Shown in pieces: positions 57,062 to 64,000 of a stretch of DNA of 64,000 bases. The DNA is from Nocardia aurea (GTDB taxonomy: Bacteria; Actinomycetota; Actinomycetes; Mycobacteriales; Mycobacteriaceae), in NCBI RefSeq assembly GCF_003123685.1, contig NZ_QCYJ01000021.1:496001-560000 (forward strand). The letters run 5' to 3'. Under the pieces are notes generated by a model. It had not been told where the DNA came from, did no database searches, and was given only the letters and a program-made list of their open reading frames with translations. The position numbers and the translations under genes are program-made. How positions within the stretch are numbered: position 1 is the stretch's first letter; each line of letters begins with the position of its first letter.

Positions 57062-58235
57062 GCCGCCCGGTCTCGGACCGATCGCCCTGCTGCTCGGCAT
57101 CGGTGAGCCCTCGCCGGACCGGTGGCGTCGACTCGGCGAATCCCTCGTCGTCGGCGACGAACCGATGGATCGGCTTGTCGACTGGATGTACGCCGAGGGC
57201 ATGGCGACCACCCGCCCCCTGTTCGAACAGGCGCTGCGTGCGGGAATCGACAGCGTCCCCGACGCGCCGCGACCCCTGCGCGCGTTCTTCTCCATGGTCG
57301 AGACGACGCCCGACTGGGTCGATCCCGAACTGCTGCGCCGTGGCGAGCGGGTCTTCCGTTCCGGCGGTTCCGACGGTCTCTATTTCGCGCGCGACGTGTC
57401 CTTCCTCGGTGGATATCTCGCCTCGGGTTTCAACAAGACGCTGATCCGCACCGGTGCGCTGGAGAAGGGCCCGGCCCGGCGGTTCGCCGAAACCCTGCAA
57501 TGGGCCATGGATGTGTCCACCGAGAACGGTATGGACCTGTTCGGTCAGGGCTACCGCTCCACGCTGCACGTGCGTTTCATCCACTCGATGGTCCGCCGCC
57601 ACGTCGCCGCCATGCCGGATTGGCGCGGGGACGATTGGGGCCTGCCCATCAATCAGACCGATATGGCGGCCACGCTCGTCGGCGCGCTGCTCGCCCCCTT
57701 CGTCGGAGGCATGGTGCTCGGCATCGTCCCGTCGCGGGCCGACACGGTCGCCGCCGCCCACCTGACCCGCTACGTGGGCTGGCTGATCGGCGTCGAAGAG
57801 CAGTGGCTGCCAACGGGTTTCCGCGACGGCGTGGAGATCCTGTACCACTGCCTGGCCGCCATCACCAACCCCGACGAGACCAGCCGCCAGCTCGCCGTGC
57901 CGATGGCCGACGACCCGTTGCAGTGGTCCTATCCCAACCTGCCCGGCCTGCGCGGTCGCATCGCCCGCGCCCAGCATCTGTCGGTGACCACCGCGTTTCT
58001 CGGCCCGAAGGCGATGCGCACACTCGGCCTGCCCGCCTACGTTCCACCCTGGTACCCGGCGCTGCGCATCCCGGTCAACCTGGTGCGCAGCGCGTTCGTC
58101 CGCTTGTCACCCGGCGGCACCGACCGGGCCGCGATCCAGGGGCGACGCGAACAGGAAGCGTTCCTGCGCAGGCTGATCGGCGAGACGAAGGCCACCATCG
58201 GCGAATCCGCGCCGCCGCTGGAGAAGATCGCTTAG
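57012..58235 (+). CDS. MpaB-family oxygenase (DUF2236)
   Basis: A 407-residue protein of the oxygenase MpaB / DUF2236 group, related to heme b latex-clearing proteins. Visible marks are LYFARDVSFLGGYLASGFNK, HVRFIHSMVRRHV (candidate heme-pocket Arg/His), LPINQTDMAATLV and the helical C-terminal half. The start has an AAGG site inside the TetR gene. The group may cleave C=C bonds or hydroxylate. The true substrate is unknown. Confidence 0.8.
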   Translation: MTTSPNLPTRHPDQPRRPPGLGPIALLLGIGEPSPDRWRRLGESLVVGDEPMDRLVDWMYAEGMATTRPLFEQALRAGIDSVPDAPRPLRAFFSMVETTPDWVDPELLRRGERVFRSGGSDGLYFARDVSFLGGYLASGFNKTLIRTGALEKGPARRFAETLQWAMDVSTENGMDLFGQGYRSTLHVRFIHSMVRRHVAAMPDWRGDDWGLPINQTDMAATLVGALLAPFVGGMVLGIVPSRADTVAAAHLTRYVGWLIGVEEQWLPTGFRDGVEILYHCLAAITNPDETSRQLAVPMADDPLQWSYPNLPGLRGRIARAQHLSVTTAFLGPKAMRTLGLPAYVPPWYPALRIPVNLVRSAFVRLSPGGTDRAAIQGRREQEAFLRRLIGETKATIGESAPPLEKIA

Positions 58236-58336
58236 CCGCGCGATCCGATCCGACAGGGATGGGCGAGGGAGTACTCCCGCCGCCGACGTGCGCGCATCCG
58301 GGTGAGCGGTCGGTCGAGCGGGCCCGTGCCCATCGA

Positions 58337-59197
58337 CTACCCGGGCGTCTTCCTGAGCAGATCGAGTGCGAATTCGGAGTATTCGCGCGCGATCTGCTCA
58401 GGCGTGGAGGGGCCGTCGATCCGGAACCACTGTGACAGCGAGGTGCACATGGTGGCGATCGCCCGCCCCGCGTCGCGCGGGTGTTCGGTCCGCAGGGTGC
58501 CCTCGGCGGCGGCCGCGGCGATCTCCTCGTCGAGCAGATACTGGATCTCGTTGCGGGAGTGCGTGATGCGACGTCGGTTCTCACCCTTGAGACTGCGCAT
58601 CTCGCTCGCGCCGATGAAGGCGAGCGCCCGGCGGTGGGTGTGGTAGAGCGCCAGCGCCTCCACGATCAGCGCGACCCGTTCGACGCTCGTCGCACCGTCG
58701 GCGCGCGCGGCGGCGACCCGCCAGTGCAATTCGTCCATGGTGATGTCGAGGACACGGACGAGCAGTTCCTGTTTGTCGCGATAGCGGTGATAGACGCCGG
58801 GCACGCTCATTCGCGCGCGATGGGCCAGCGAGCGCATGGTCGCCCCGTGGTACCCGGTCTCGACGAACGATTCGATCGCCGCGTCGAGCACCGGATCGAT
58901 CGACAGCGGCGGGAATTCACGCCAGTGCCGCGCGCCGTCCCGCCGCACCGCCGCCCGTACTCCGGCGTCGGATCCGCGACCGCGCGCGACGGGCTCGGCG
59001 CCGCCGACCAGGTCGCGTACATCCACGTGCAGGGCGTCGGCGAGTACCCGGAGTCGCTCGACGCTGACACCGGTCTTCCCGCTTTCGATCGCGCTGATGG
59101 TCGCGGTGCTCAGACCGAGCCTGCGCGCCAGTTCGCGCTGGGAAACCCCGGCCGCGCGCCGCGCGGAACGAATCGACTCGTGAGTATCGGACGCCAT
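58337..59197 (-). CDS. XRE-TetR fusion transcriptional regulator
   Basis: A 286-residue protein with two DNA-binding units. Residues about 8-62 are an XRE/Cro HTH (SQRELARRLGLSTATISAIE). Residues about 100-150 are a TetR HTH (TMRSLAHRARMSVPGVYHRY), followed by a TetR ligand domain. ATG 59197 has GGAGGAG upstream. It diverges from the acyl-CoA dehydrogenase operon. A 12-bp palindrome in the gap is a likely target. Confidence 0.9.
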   Translation of the reverse strand: MASDTHESIRSARRAAGVSQRELARRLGLSTATISAIESGKTGVSVERLRVLADALHVDVRDLVGGAEPVARGRGSDAGVRAAVRRDGARHWREFPPLSIDPVLDAAIESFVETGYHGATMRSLAHRARMSVPGVYHRYRDKQELLVRVLDITMDELHWRVAAARADGATSVERVALIVEALALYHTHRRALAFIGASEMRSLKGENRRRITHSRNEIQYLLDEEIAAAAAEGTLRTEHPRDAGRAIATMCTSLSQWFRIDGPSTPEQIAREYSEFALDLLRKTPG

Positions 59198-59284
59198 CGC
59201 CGGTTCTCCTCCGCTCTGTTCAGGATTACTGAACATTTTGACGTGCACAGCACGAACATGCCAGTGTATTGCCTCAAGAGGACC

Positions 59285-59296
59285 GAACGATCGTTC
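59285..59296. promoter_or_regulatory. Palindromic operator GAACGATCGTTC
   Basis: A perfect 12-bp palindrome in the 151-nt gap between the XRE-TetR gene and the acyl-CoA dehydrogenase, 52 nt before the latter. It is the expected kind of site for the TetR half of the fusion regulator. Confidence 0.55.
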
Positions 59297-59348
59297 TAAT
59301 CGATCGGTGGTCCGCTGCCCACCGCCGCCCACGCTGGAGGAGTTTCCG

Positions 59349-60572
59349 ATGCCGATCGACCTGTCGTATTCACCGGAGACGACCGCGCTGGTCGAGAAGG
59401 TGCGGACCTTCGTCCGCGAGGTCGTGCTCCCGATCGAGGACCAGCACGTCGGCGATATCGCCGCCGCCGGTGGGGACGCGATACGGGTCGAACTGCACGC
59501 GCGGGCGCGGAAGGCGGGCGTCTTCGCCCCGCACGCGCCGGTCGAATACGGCGGACACGGTCTGAACATGTCCGATCGCGCACCGGTCTTCGAGGAGGCG
59601 GGTTATTCGCTGTTCGGTCCGACGGCGCTGAATATCGCGGCCCCGGACGAGGGCAATGTCCACATGCTGGCCCATATTGCCGACGCAACGCAGAAGCAGC
59701 AGTACCTGGAACCGCTGGCACGCGGTGAGGTCAGGTCCGCCTTCGCGATGACCGAACCCGCGCCCGGCGCGGGCTCGGATCCCTCCGCGCTGACGACACG
59801 AGCGGTACGCGCGGACGGCGGCTGGCGGATCTCGGGCCACAAATGGTTCATCACCGGAGCGGACGGCGCGGGATTCTTCATCATCTTCGCCCGTACCTCC
59901 GGCGAACCGGGGGATCGCGGTGGCGCCACCATGTTCCTCACCCCGGCCGACGCGCCCGGCCTCCGGGTCGGCAGGCATATTTCCACCCTGGACAAATCCA
60001 TGCTCGGCGGCCACTGCGAGGTGTTCTTCGACGACCTGTTCGTCCCCGACGCCGGGGTGCTCGGCGAGGTGGACCGCGGCTTCGAATACGCGCAGGTGCG
60101 GCTCGGACCCGCCAGGATGACCCATGTGATGCGCTGGCTCGGCGCGGCCAGGCGCGGGCACGACATCGCCGTCGCCCACGTCGCGCGGCGGCAGGGATTC
60201 GGCGCGAAACTCGGGGATCTGGGCATGGTCCAGCAGATGGTGGCCGACAACGAGATCGACATCGCGGCGACCAGGGCGCTGCTGACCCGTGCGTGCTGGG
60301 AACTGGACGCCGGTGAGACGGCGGCGAATTCCACTTCCGTGGCGAAGACCTTCGCTGCCGAGGCGATCTTCCGGATCGTCGACCGCAGCGTCCAGATGTG
60401 CGGCGGACTCGGGGTTTCCGACGATCTGCCGCTGGCACGACTGTCGCGCGAGGTGCGGCCGTTCCGGGTATACGACGGACCGTCGGAAGTGCACAGGTGG
60501 GCGATCGCCAAACGGGTGATCGGCGCGGCCAAGCGCGCCGCGCGGGAGACCGAATCGAAGGAGACCCCGTGA
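59349..60572 (+). CDS. Acyl-CoA dehydrogenase (ACAD10/11-like)
   Basis: A 407-residue FAD enzyme with FAMTEPAPGAGSDPSA, WFITGADGAGFFIIFAR, MCGGLGVSDDLPLARL and the C-terminal VYDGPSEVHRWAIAKR. ATG 59349 has GGAGGAG upstream. The form with DGPSEVH near the end, and the adjacent APH-type kinase gene, are typical of ACAD10/11 and LvaC enzymes. Those act on phosphorylated hydroxyacyl-CoA rather than on simple acyl-CoA. Confidence 0.9.
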   Translation: MPIDLSYSPETTALVEKVRTFVREVVLPIEDQHVGDIAAAGGDAIRVELHARARKAGVFAPHAPVEYGGHGLNMSDRAPVFEEAGYSLFGPTALNIAAPDEGNVHMLAHIADATQKQQYLEPLARGEVRSAFAMTEPAPGAGSDPSALTTRAVRADGGWRISGHKWFITGADGAGFFIIFARTSGEPGDRGGATMFLTPADAPGLRVGRHISTLDKSMLGGHCEVFFDDLFVPDAGVLGEVDRGFEYAQVRLGPARMTHVMRWLGAARRGHDIAVAHVARRQGFGAKLGDLGMVQQMVADNEIDIAATRALLTRACWELDAGETAANSTSVAKTFAAEAIFRIVDRSVQMCGGLGVSDDLPLARLSREVRPFRVYDGPSEVHRWAIAKRVIGAAKRAARETESKETP

Positions 60573-61618
60573 CTCTGCCGGGTATGGACGTCGCGGCTCT
60601 GCGTGACTACCTCGTCGGCGCCGGTATCGACGTCGCAGGCGAACTGCGGGTCGAACTGATCAGCGGCGGGCGCTCGAATCTGACCTTCAAGGCCTACGAC
60701 GACCGCTCGACCTGGGTGGTGCGCCGTCCGCCGACGAGCGGACTCACCCCGTCCGCGCACGACATGGCGCGCGAGTACACCGTCACCAGTCGACTGGCAG
60801 GGACCTCCGTGCCGGTCGCGGCGGCGGTGGCCTTCGACGCCGACGGCGCCGCGCTGGGCGCGCCCATGACGGTCGTGGAATACGTCGAGGGCAGCGTGAT
60901 CCGCGACCGCGCCGATCTGGCGACGCTCACCGACGCGCAGGTCGAGGCGAGCGCGGCCGCGCTCGTCGCCACCCTGGTCGATCTGCACGCCGTCGACTAT
61001 CGGGCCGCGGGGCTGGAGAATTTCGGTCGCCCACACGAATTCGTCGCCCGCCAGGTCGCGCTGTGGGCCCGGCAATGGGATCGGGTGAAGACCCGAGACC
61101 TCCCGGATTTCGCGGCACTGCACGCGGCATTGTCCGAGGCGATTCCCGCGACGTCGGACGCGTCGATCATCCACGGCGATTTCCGGATCGACAATACGAT
61201 TCTCGATTCGGAGTCGCCGGATATCGTGCGCGCCGTTGTCGACTGGGAGATGTCGACACTGGGTGACCCGCTGACCGATATCGCGCTGATGTGCGTCTAT
61301 CGCACACCGGTATTCGATCTCGTCCTCGGCGCGGACGCGGCATGGACCAGCCCGCGCCTTCCGTCGCCGGAGGTTTTGGCGCAGCGATACGCCACCCTGT
61401 CCGGGCGTGATCTCGCGGACTGGAATTTCTATCTCGCCCTGGCCAATTTCAAACTCGGCGTCATCGGCGAGGGCATCACGCATCGCGCGTTGCACGGTTC
61501 GGACGCGGGCGGGGACGCCCGTCGCGCCGCCGAGGCGACGCCGGAATTCATGGCCGCCGGATTACGCGCGTTGCGAACCGTCTCGCGCACCGGACATCGT
61601 TCGACGGAGTCACTGTGA
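60569..61618 (+). CDS. APH-family kinase (ACAD10-N/LvaA-like)
   Basis: A 349-residue aminoglycoside-phosphotransferase-fold kinase. The catalytic loop is IIHGDFRIDNTILD and the metal motif is VVDWEMSTLGDP. GTG 60569 overlaps the dehydrogenase stop and has AAGGAG upstream. In ACAD10 and in LvaA/LvaC this kinase phosphorylates the hydroxyl of 4-hydroxyacyl-CoA, and the dehydrogenase partner then removes the phosphate. Antibiotic resistance is unlikely here. Confidence 0.88.
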   Translation: MTLPGMDVAALRDYLVGAGIDVAGELRVELISGGRSNLTFKAYDDRSTWVVRRPPTSGLTPSAHDMAREYTVTSRLAGTSVPVAAAVAFDADGAALGAPMTVVEYVEGSVIRDRADLATLTDAQVEASAAALVATLVDLHAVDYRAAGLENFGRPHEFVARQVALWARQWDRVKTRDLPDFAALHAALSEAIPATSDASIIHGDFRIDNTILDSESPDIVRAVVDWEMSTLGDPLTDIALMCVYRTPVFDLVLGADAAWTSPRLPSPEVLAQRYATLSGRDLADWNFYLALANFKLGVIGEGITHRALHGSDAGGDARRAAEATPEFMAAGLRALRTVSRTGHRSTESL

Positions 61619-62382
61619 GCAACGTACTCGACCTGTTCCGCCTCGACGGCAAGGTCGCGATCGTCACCGGCGCGAGCTCGGGTCTGGGCGCGGGATTCGC
61701 CCTGGCGCTGGCCCAGGCGGGCGCGGATCTGGTACTGGCGGCCCGCAGGACCGAACAGTTGCAGACCGTCGCCACCCGGGTGCGCGAACTCGGCAGGCGC
61801 GCACTCGTCGTCGGCGCGGACGTATCCGATCCCGAACGGTGCCAGGCCATGGCCGAGGCGGCGATGACCGAGTACGGCCGCATCGACATCCTGATCAACA
61901 ACGCCGGTATCGGAACGGCGGTCCCGGCCATGCGGGAGCAGCCCGACGAATTCCGCAAGGTCATCGACCTGAATCTCAACGGCGCGTATTGGGCGGCGCA
62001 GGCCTGCGGGCAGCGGATGACGCCGGGTTCGAGCATCGTCAATATCGCCAGCGTGCTCGGCCTGATCAAATCCTATGCGCCACAGGCGGCCTACGCCGCG
62101 AGCAAGGCCGGGCTCATCGGCCTGACCCGAGATCTCGCCCAGCAGTGGTCGGGCCGCCGAGGTATCCGGGTGAACGCCATCGCCCCCGGCTATTTCGCCA
62201 GCGAGATGACCGCCGCCGTGCCCGCCGACCAACTGCTGACCTTCGTGCGACAGACCAGCCCGCTGGGCAGGCTCGGCGAACAGCACGAACTCGACGCGGC
62301 CGTCGTCTTCCTGGCGAGTCCCGCGAGTTCCTACATCACCGGGACGACCCTCGCGGTGGACGGCGGCATGTCAGGGCACTGA
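61615..62382 (+). CDS. Short-chain dehydrogenase/reductase (3-oxoacyl-reductase-like)
   Basis: A 255-residue SDR with TGASSGLG, NNAG, YAASK and the C-terminal ITGTTLAVDGGMSGH. The GTG overlaps the kinase stop. It is the third gene of the operon and probably acts on the 3-hydroxyacyl or 3-oxoacyl intermediate. Confidence 0.92.
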   Translation: MSNVLDLFRLDGKVAIVTGASSGLGAGFALALAQAGADLVLAARRTEQLQTVATRVRELGRRALVVGADVSDPERCQAMAEAAMTEYGRIDILINNAGIGTAVPAMREQPDEFRKVIDLNLNGAYWAAQACGQRMTPGSSIVNIASVLGLIKSYAPQAAYAASKAGLIGLTRDLAQQWSGRRGIRVNAIAPGYFASEMTAAVPADQLLTFVRQTSPLGRLGEQHELDAAVVFLASPASSYITGTTLAVDGGMSGH

Positions 62383-62394
62383 CACCGACGAGAA

Positions 62395-62426
62395 AGTCGG
62401 TCCCGGAACGATATCCGGGACCGACT
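62395..62426. terminator. Bidirectional terminator
   Basis: AGTCGGTCCCGGA / TCCGGGACCGACT is a perfect 13-bp stem with a 6-nt loop, between the convergent SDR and EF-hand genes. Confidence 0.75.
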
Positions 62427-62454
62427 CGCTCGCGGAGCCCGCGTTCGAACCGAC

Positions 62455-62658
62455 TCAGATACGGTCGCGCGCGGCCTGGACCTCGTGCTTGACGATCATC
62501 CCGTCACCGTCGCTGTCGAGAGTGTCGAACATGGCGATGATGTCGTGCGGCTGACGTCCCTCGTTCTGGTAATGCGCGAAGAATTCGTCGCGGGTGACGT
62601 AGCCGTCGCCGTCTCGGTCCATGAGTGCGAAGGCGGCGAGAATGTCGCGATTGTCCAT
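62455..62658 (-). CDS. Small EF-hand calcium-binding protein
   Basis: A 67-residue protein made of two EF-hands. The loops are DRDGDGYVTRDE and DSDGDGMIVKHE; both keep all acidic ligand positions and the closing Glu. No signal peptide is seen, so it is cytoplasmic. ATG 62658 has GGGAGAAG upstream. It resembles the calcium buffers or sensors of actinomycetes (calerythrin/CabD-like). A 25-bp inverted repeat lies 23 nt upstream of the start. Confidence 0.88.
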   Translation of the reverse strand: MDNRDILAAFALMDRDGDGYVTRDEFFAHYQNEGRQPHDIIAMFDTLDSDGDGMIVKHEVQAARDRI

Positions 62659-62681
62659 TCGGTGCTTCTCCCAACTTCTAG

Positions 62682-62706
62682 GCGAAGTGGTCGAATACCA
62701 CTTCGC
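62682..62706. promoter_or_regulatory. Inverted repeat upstream of the EF-hand gene
   Basis: GCGAAGTGGT and ACCACTTCGC form a perfect 10-bp inverted repeat with a 5-nt spacer. It may be an operator or a leader hairpin of the minus-strand gene. Confidence 0.45.
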
Positions 62707-63018
62707 GACAGGTGGTCGAGCCGTAGTGGAAAACTGACGCGTCAAGGGTAGGCGCACAGGGGCGTGATCGGTGGCGAATTCTTCGATATTTCTGCACGCG
62801 GTGCGTCATGACATCGAATGCGTACCCGCGTGAGGCGGTATTTTCGGGCATTGTCACAGATCGCGAAACGCCGTTCGTGAGGCGTCGATCGCGAACGTCG
62901 ATCGCGCCAATCGAATATCGCGCGGGACCGGCGTCCGGCCGGGGAATGGGTGAGCGTTGAGAAGCCGATGCGGATGCGCGGCGAATTCGGCACTTTGTAC
63001 GGCAGGGAGGAAGATCTC
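62707..63018. other. Intergenic region with an 11-bp direct repeat
   Basis: No credible gene. CGTCGATCGCG occurs twice, at 62883-62893 and 62896-62906, separated by AA, about 110 nt before the thioesterase start. A longer frame for the thioesterase opens at a GTG (62950), but the site at 63019 is far better. Confidence 0.35.
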
Positions 63019-63495
63019 ATGACCAGCACCCAGACCAACGGCAGCGGACTCACCGGAACGGTCGCGTCGCGAGCCGGTGAACTGACCGAGGTGTTCGAGC
63101 GGGGCCTGCGGGAGAATCTGGGCGTCGGCGCGTCGCTCGGAATCCGGCAGGAGTACGTGGGCGACGGTCGTACCCGCTACTACCTCGACCCGAATCCGGC
63201 CACCATCAACGCGATGTTCACCGTGCACGGCGGCGTGCTCGCCACCCTGATGGACACCGCGATGGGCAGTGCGGTGTTCACCAGGCTCGCCGACGGCGTC
63301 GCGTACACGACGCTGGAACTGAAAGTGAATTTCATCCGGTCGGTCACGCTCGACGGCAGCAGGCTCACCTGCGATGCCGAGGTGGTGCACGTCGGGCGGC
63401 GCACCGCCACCGCCGAGGGCCGGATCACCGACGCGGGCGGGAAGCTGATCGCGCACGGTTCGACCACGATCCTGGTCCTTCAGCCGGGGAGCTGA
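63019..63495 (+). CDS. PaaI-type hotdog-fold thioesterase
   Basis: A 158-residue hotdog protein. The active-site region is FTVHGGVLATLMDTAMGSAV and the second strand-helix is LELKVNFIRSVTLDG. ATG 63019 has GGAGG upstream. It should hydrolyse acyl-CoA thioesters, and aryl-CoA substrates are common in the family. It is monocistronic and closed by a strong terminator. Confidence 0.9.
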   Translation: MTSTQTNGSGLTGTVASRAGELTEVFERGLRENLGVGASLGIRQEYVGDGRTRYYLDPNPATINAMFTVHGGVLATLMDTAMGSAVFTRLADGVAYTTLELKVNFIRSVTLDGSRLTCDAEVVHVGRRTATAEGRITDAGGKLIAHGSTTILVLQPGS

Positions 63496-63504
63496 CCCGA
63501 CGAG

Positions 63505-63537
63505 AAGGGGCCCGCGACACGATGTCGCGGGCCCCTT
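63505..63537. terminator. Strong bidirectional terminator
   Basis: AAGGGGCCCGCGACA / TGTCGCGGGCCCCTT is a perfect 15-bp stem with a 3-nt loop, between the convergent thioesterase and desaturase-like genes. Confidence 0.85.
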
Positions 63538-63548
63538 CCTTGTCGCGG

Positions 63549-64000
63549 TCAGGCCACGATCCGGCACTGGTCGATGAATCGCACCAGTTCGTCGACCCGA
63601 TCGGTGCGCGCGTCGACCGCGCGGTCGATCACCTTGACCAAATGTTCGTAGGCCTCGGTGTGGTCGTATTCGGCCACGTCCGCGATCTTGAGCGCCCAGC
63701 GCCAATACCCGCGCATGGTGTCGGCGAGCGGCATCCGGAAATGCGCCACCACGTCGCGGATCGGTTCGACGACGGCGTCACCGTGCACGCGCAGATAGCG
63801 CCCGACCACATCGGCCATGAAACTGAAATGCCGTGACTCGTCGCGCGCGAGCCGCGACAGCACCGTCGCCAGCACCGGATCGCCCACCACGTCACGCAGC
63901 TGCTGGTAGTACATCTGCGTCGCCTTCTCCTGCACCAGCGCGTAGGCGAAGAACTGCACCGGATGCTCGTAGGGCAGGTCGAACGGGCGACGACCCTCCA
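63549..64000 (-). CDS. Acyl-ACP-desaturase-like diiron protein, 3' part
   Basis: The C-terminal 150 or so residues of a ferritin-like diiron enzyme; the 5' end lies beyond base 64000. YEHPVQFFAYALVQEKATQM supplies a Glu. RLARDESRHFSFMADVV supplies the second ExxH pair of the acyl-ACP desaturase (DesA) family. The remaining helices (YWRWALKIADVAEYDHTEAY) fit. It probably desaturates acyl-ACP, but partial sequence leaves other diiron oxygenases possible. Confidence 0.8.
   Translation of the reverse strand, partial: EGRRPFDLPYEHPVQFFAYALVQEKATQMYYQQLRDVVGDPVLATVLSRLARDESRHFSFMADVVGRYLRVHGDAVVEPIRDVVAHFRMPLADTMRGYWRWALKIADVAEYDHTEAYEHLVKVIDRAVDARTDRVDELVRFIDQCRIVA

Noticed and set aside
60569-61618. 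Aminoglycoside resistance kinase
   Set aside because: The fold is APH, but the overlap with an ACAD10/11-like dehydrogenase points to hydroxyacyl-CoA metabolism.

Overview
The window is high-GC, actinobacterial chromosomal DNA, most likely from Nocardia or a close relative in the Mycobacteriales. The grounds are: a shell protein of the mycobacterial MMP-I type (family 2A encapsulin), an F420-type (DDN) reductase, a KstR-like operator box, many TetR/SDR/P450/acyl-CoA genes, GTG starts and dense overlapping start/stop junctions. No rRNA, tRNA, CRISPR array or insertion sequence was recognised.

Region 1 (1-10.5 kb): the 3' part of a large NRPS gene (A-T-E-C-A-T-C-A-T-TE; the last A domain has a threonine-type pocket). 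It converges on a PucR/CdaR-type regulator gene.

Region 2 (10.5-30.4 kb): a 0.8 kb leader precedes an unusual operon in which almost every junction is a 4-nt ATGA/GTGA overlap. Its products are an ACP; a 2025-residue four-enzyme fusion (class III aminotransferase, acyl-ACP-reductase-like, PEP-synthase-like and P-loop kinase domains); a second P-loop kinase; a second ACP; a fatty acyl-AMP ligase; a P450; a second PEP-synthase-like protein; an alpha-oxoamine synthase; a nucleotidyltransferase-like protein; a HAD phosphatase; a lipid-kinase-like protein; and an SDR. A small HAD-IIIC-like gene follows. The simplest reading is a pathway that loads a fatty acid on an ACP, makes aldehyde/amine and/or amino-ketone (sphingoid-like) intermediates, and phosphorylates them. 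I know of no described pathway with this composition. It is the best candidate here for an undescribed system.

Region 3 (30.4-41.5 kb): a frameshifted ECF41-like sigma gene, a DoxX-like membrane protein, and a catabolic cluster (GMC oxidoreductase, TetR, KstD-like flavoprotein, HIBADH-like enzyme, P450, SDR, ferredoxin, aldehyde dehydrogenase). A shared TGTCNNGACA-type motif and KstR-like boxes suggest steroid/terpenoid or fatty-alcohol oxidation. A PNPOx-like protein follows.

Region 4 (41.7-54.9 kb): a secreted Gly/Ala-rich protein, a PAS-GGDEF protein, a class I terpene synthase, an LLM flavin monooxygenase, an asymmetric pair of ABC half-transporters, a TauD-type dioxygenase, then a family 2A encapsulin shell overlapping its cysteine desulfurase cargo. 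The sulfonate/sulfate-ester-type enzymes beside the desulfurase nanocompartment suggest a sulfur-mobilising neighbourhood.

Region 5 (55-64 kb): ordinary accessory metabolism: a DDN-family reductase with a frameshifted tail, SDR, TetR plus MpaB-family oxygenase, an XRE-TetR fusion regulator divergent from an acyl-CoA dehydrogenase/APH-kinase/SDR operon (LvaA/LvaC- or ACAD10/11-like), an EF-hand protein, a PaaI-type thioesterase, and the 3' part of an acyl-ACP-desaturase-like gene that runs off the window.
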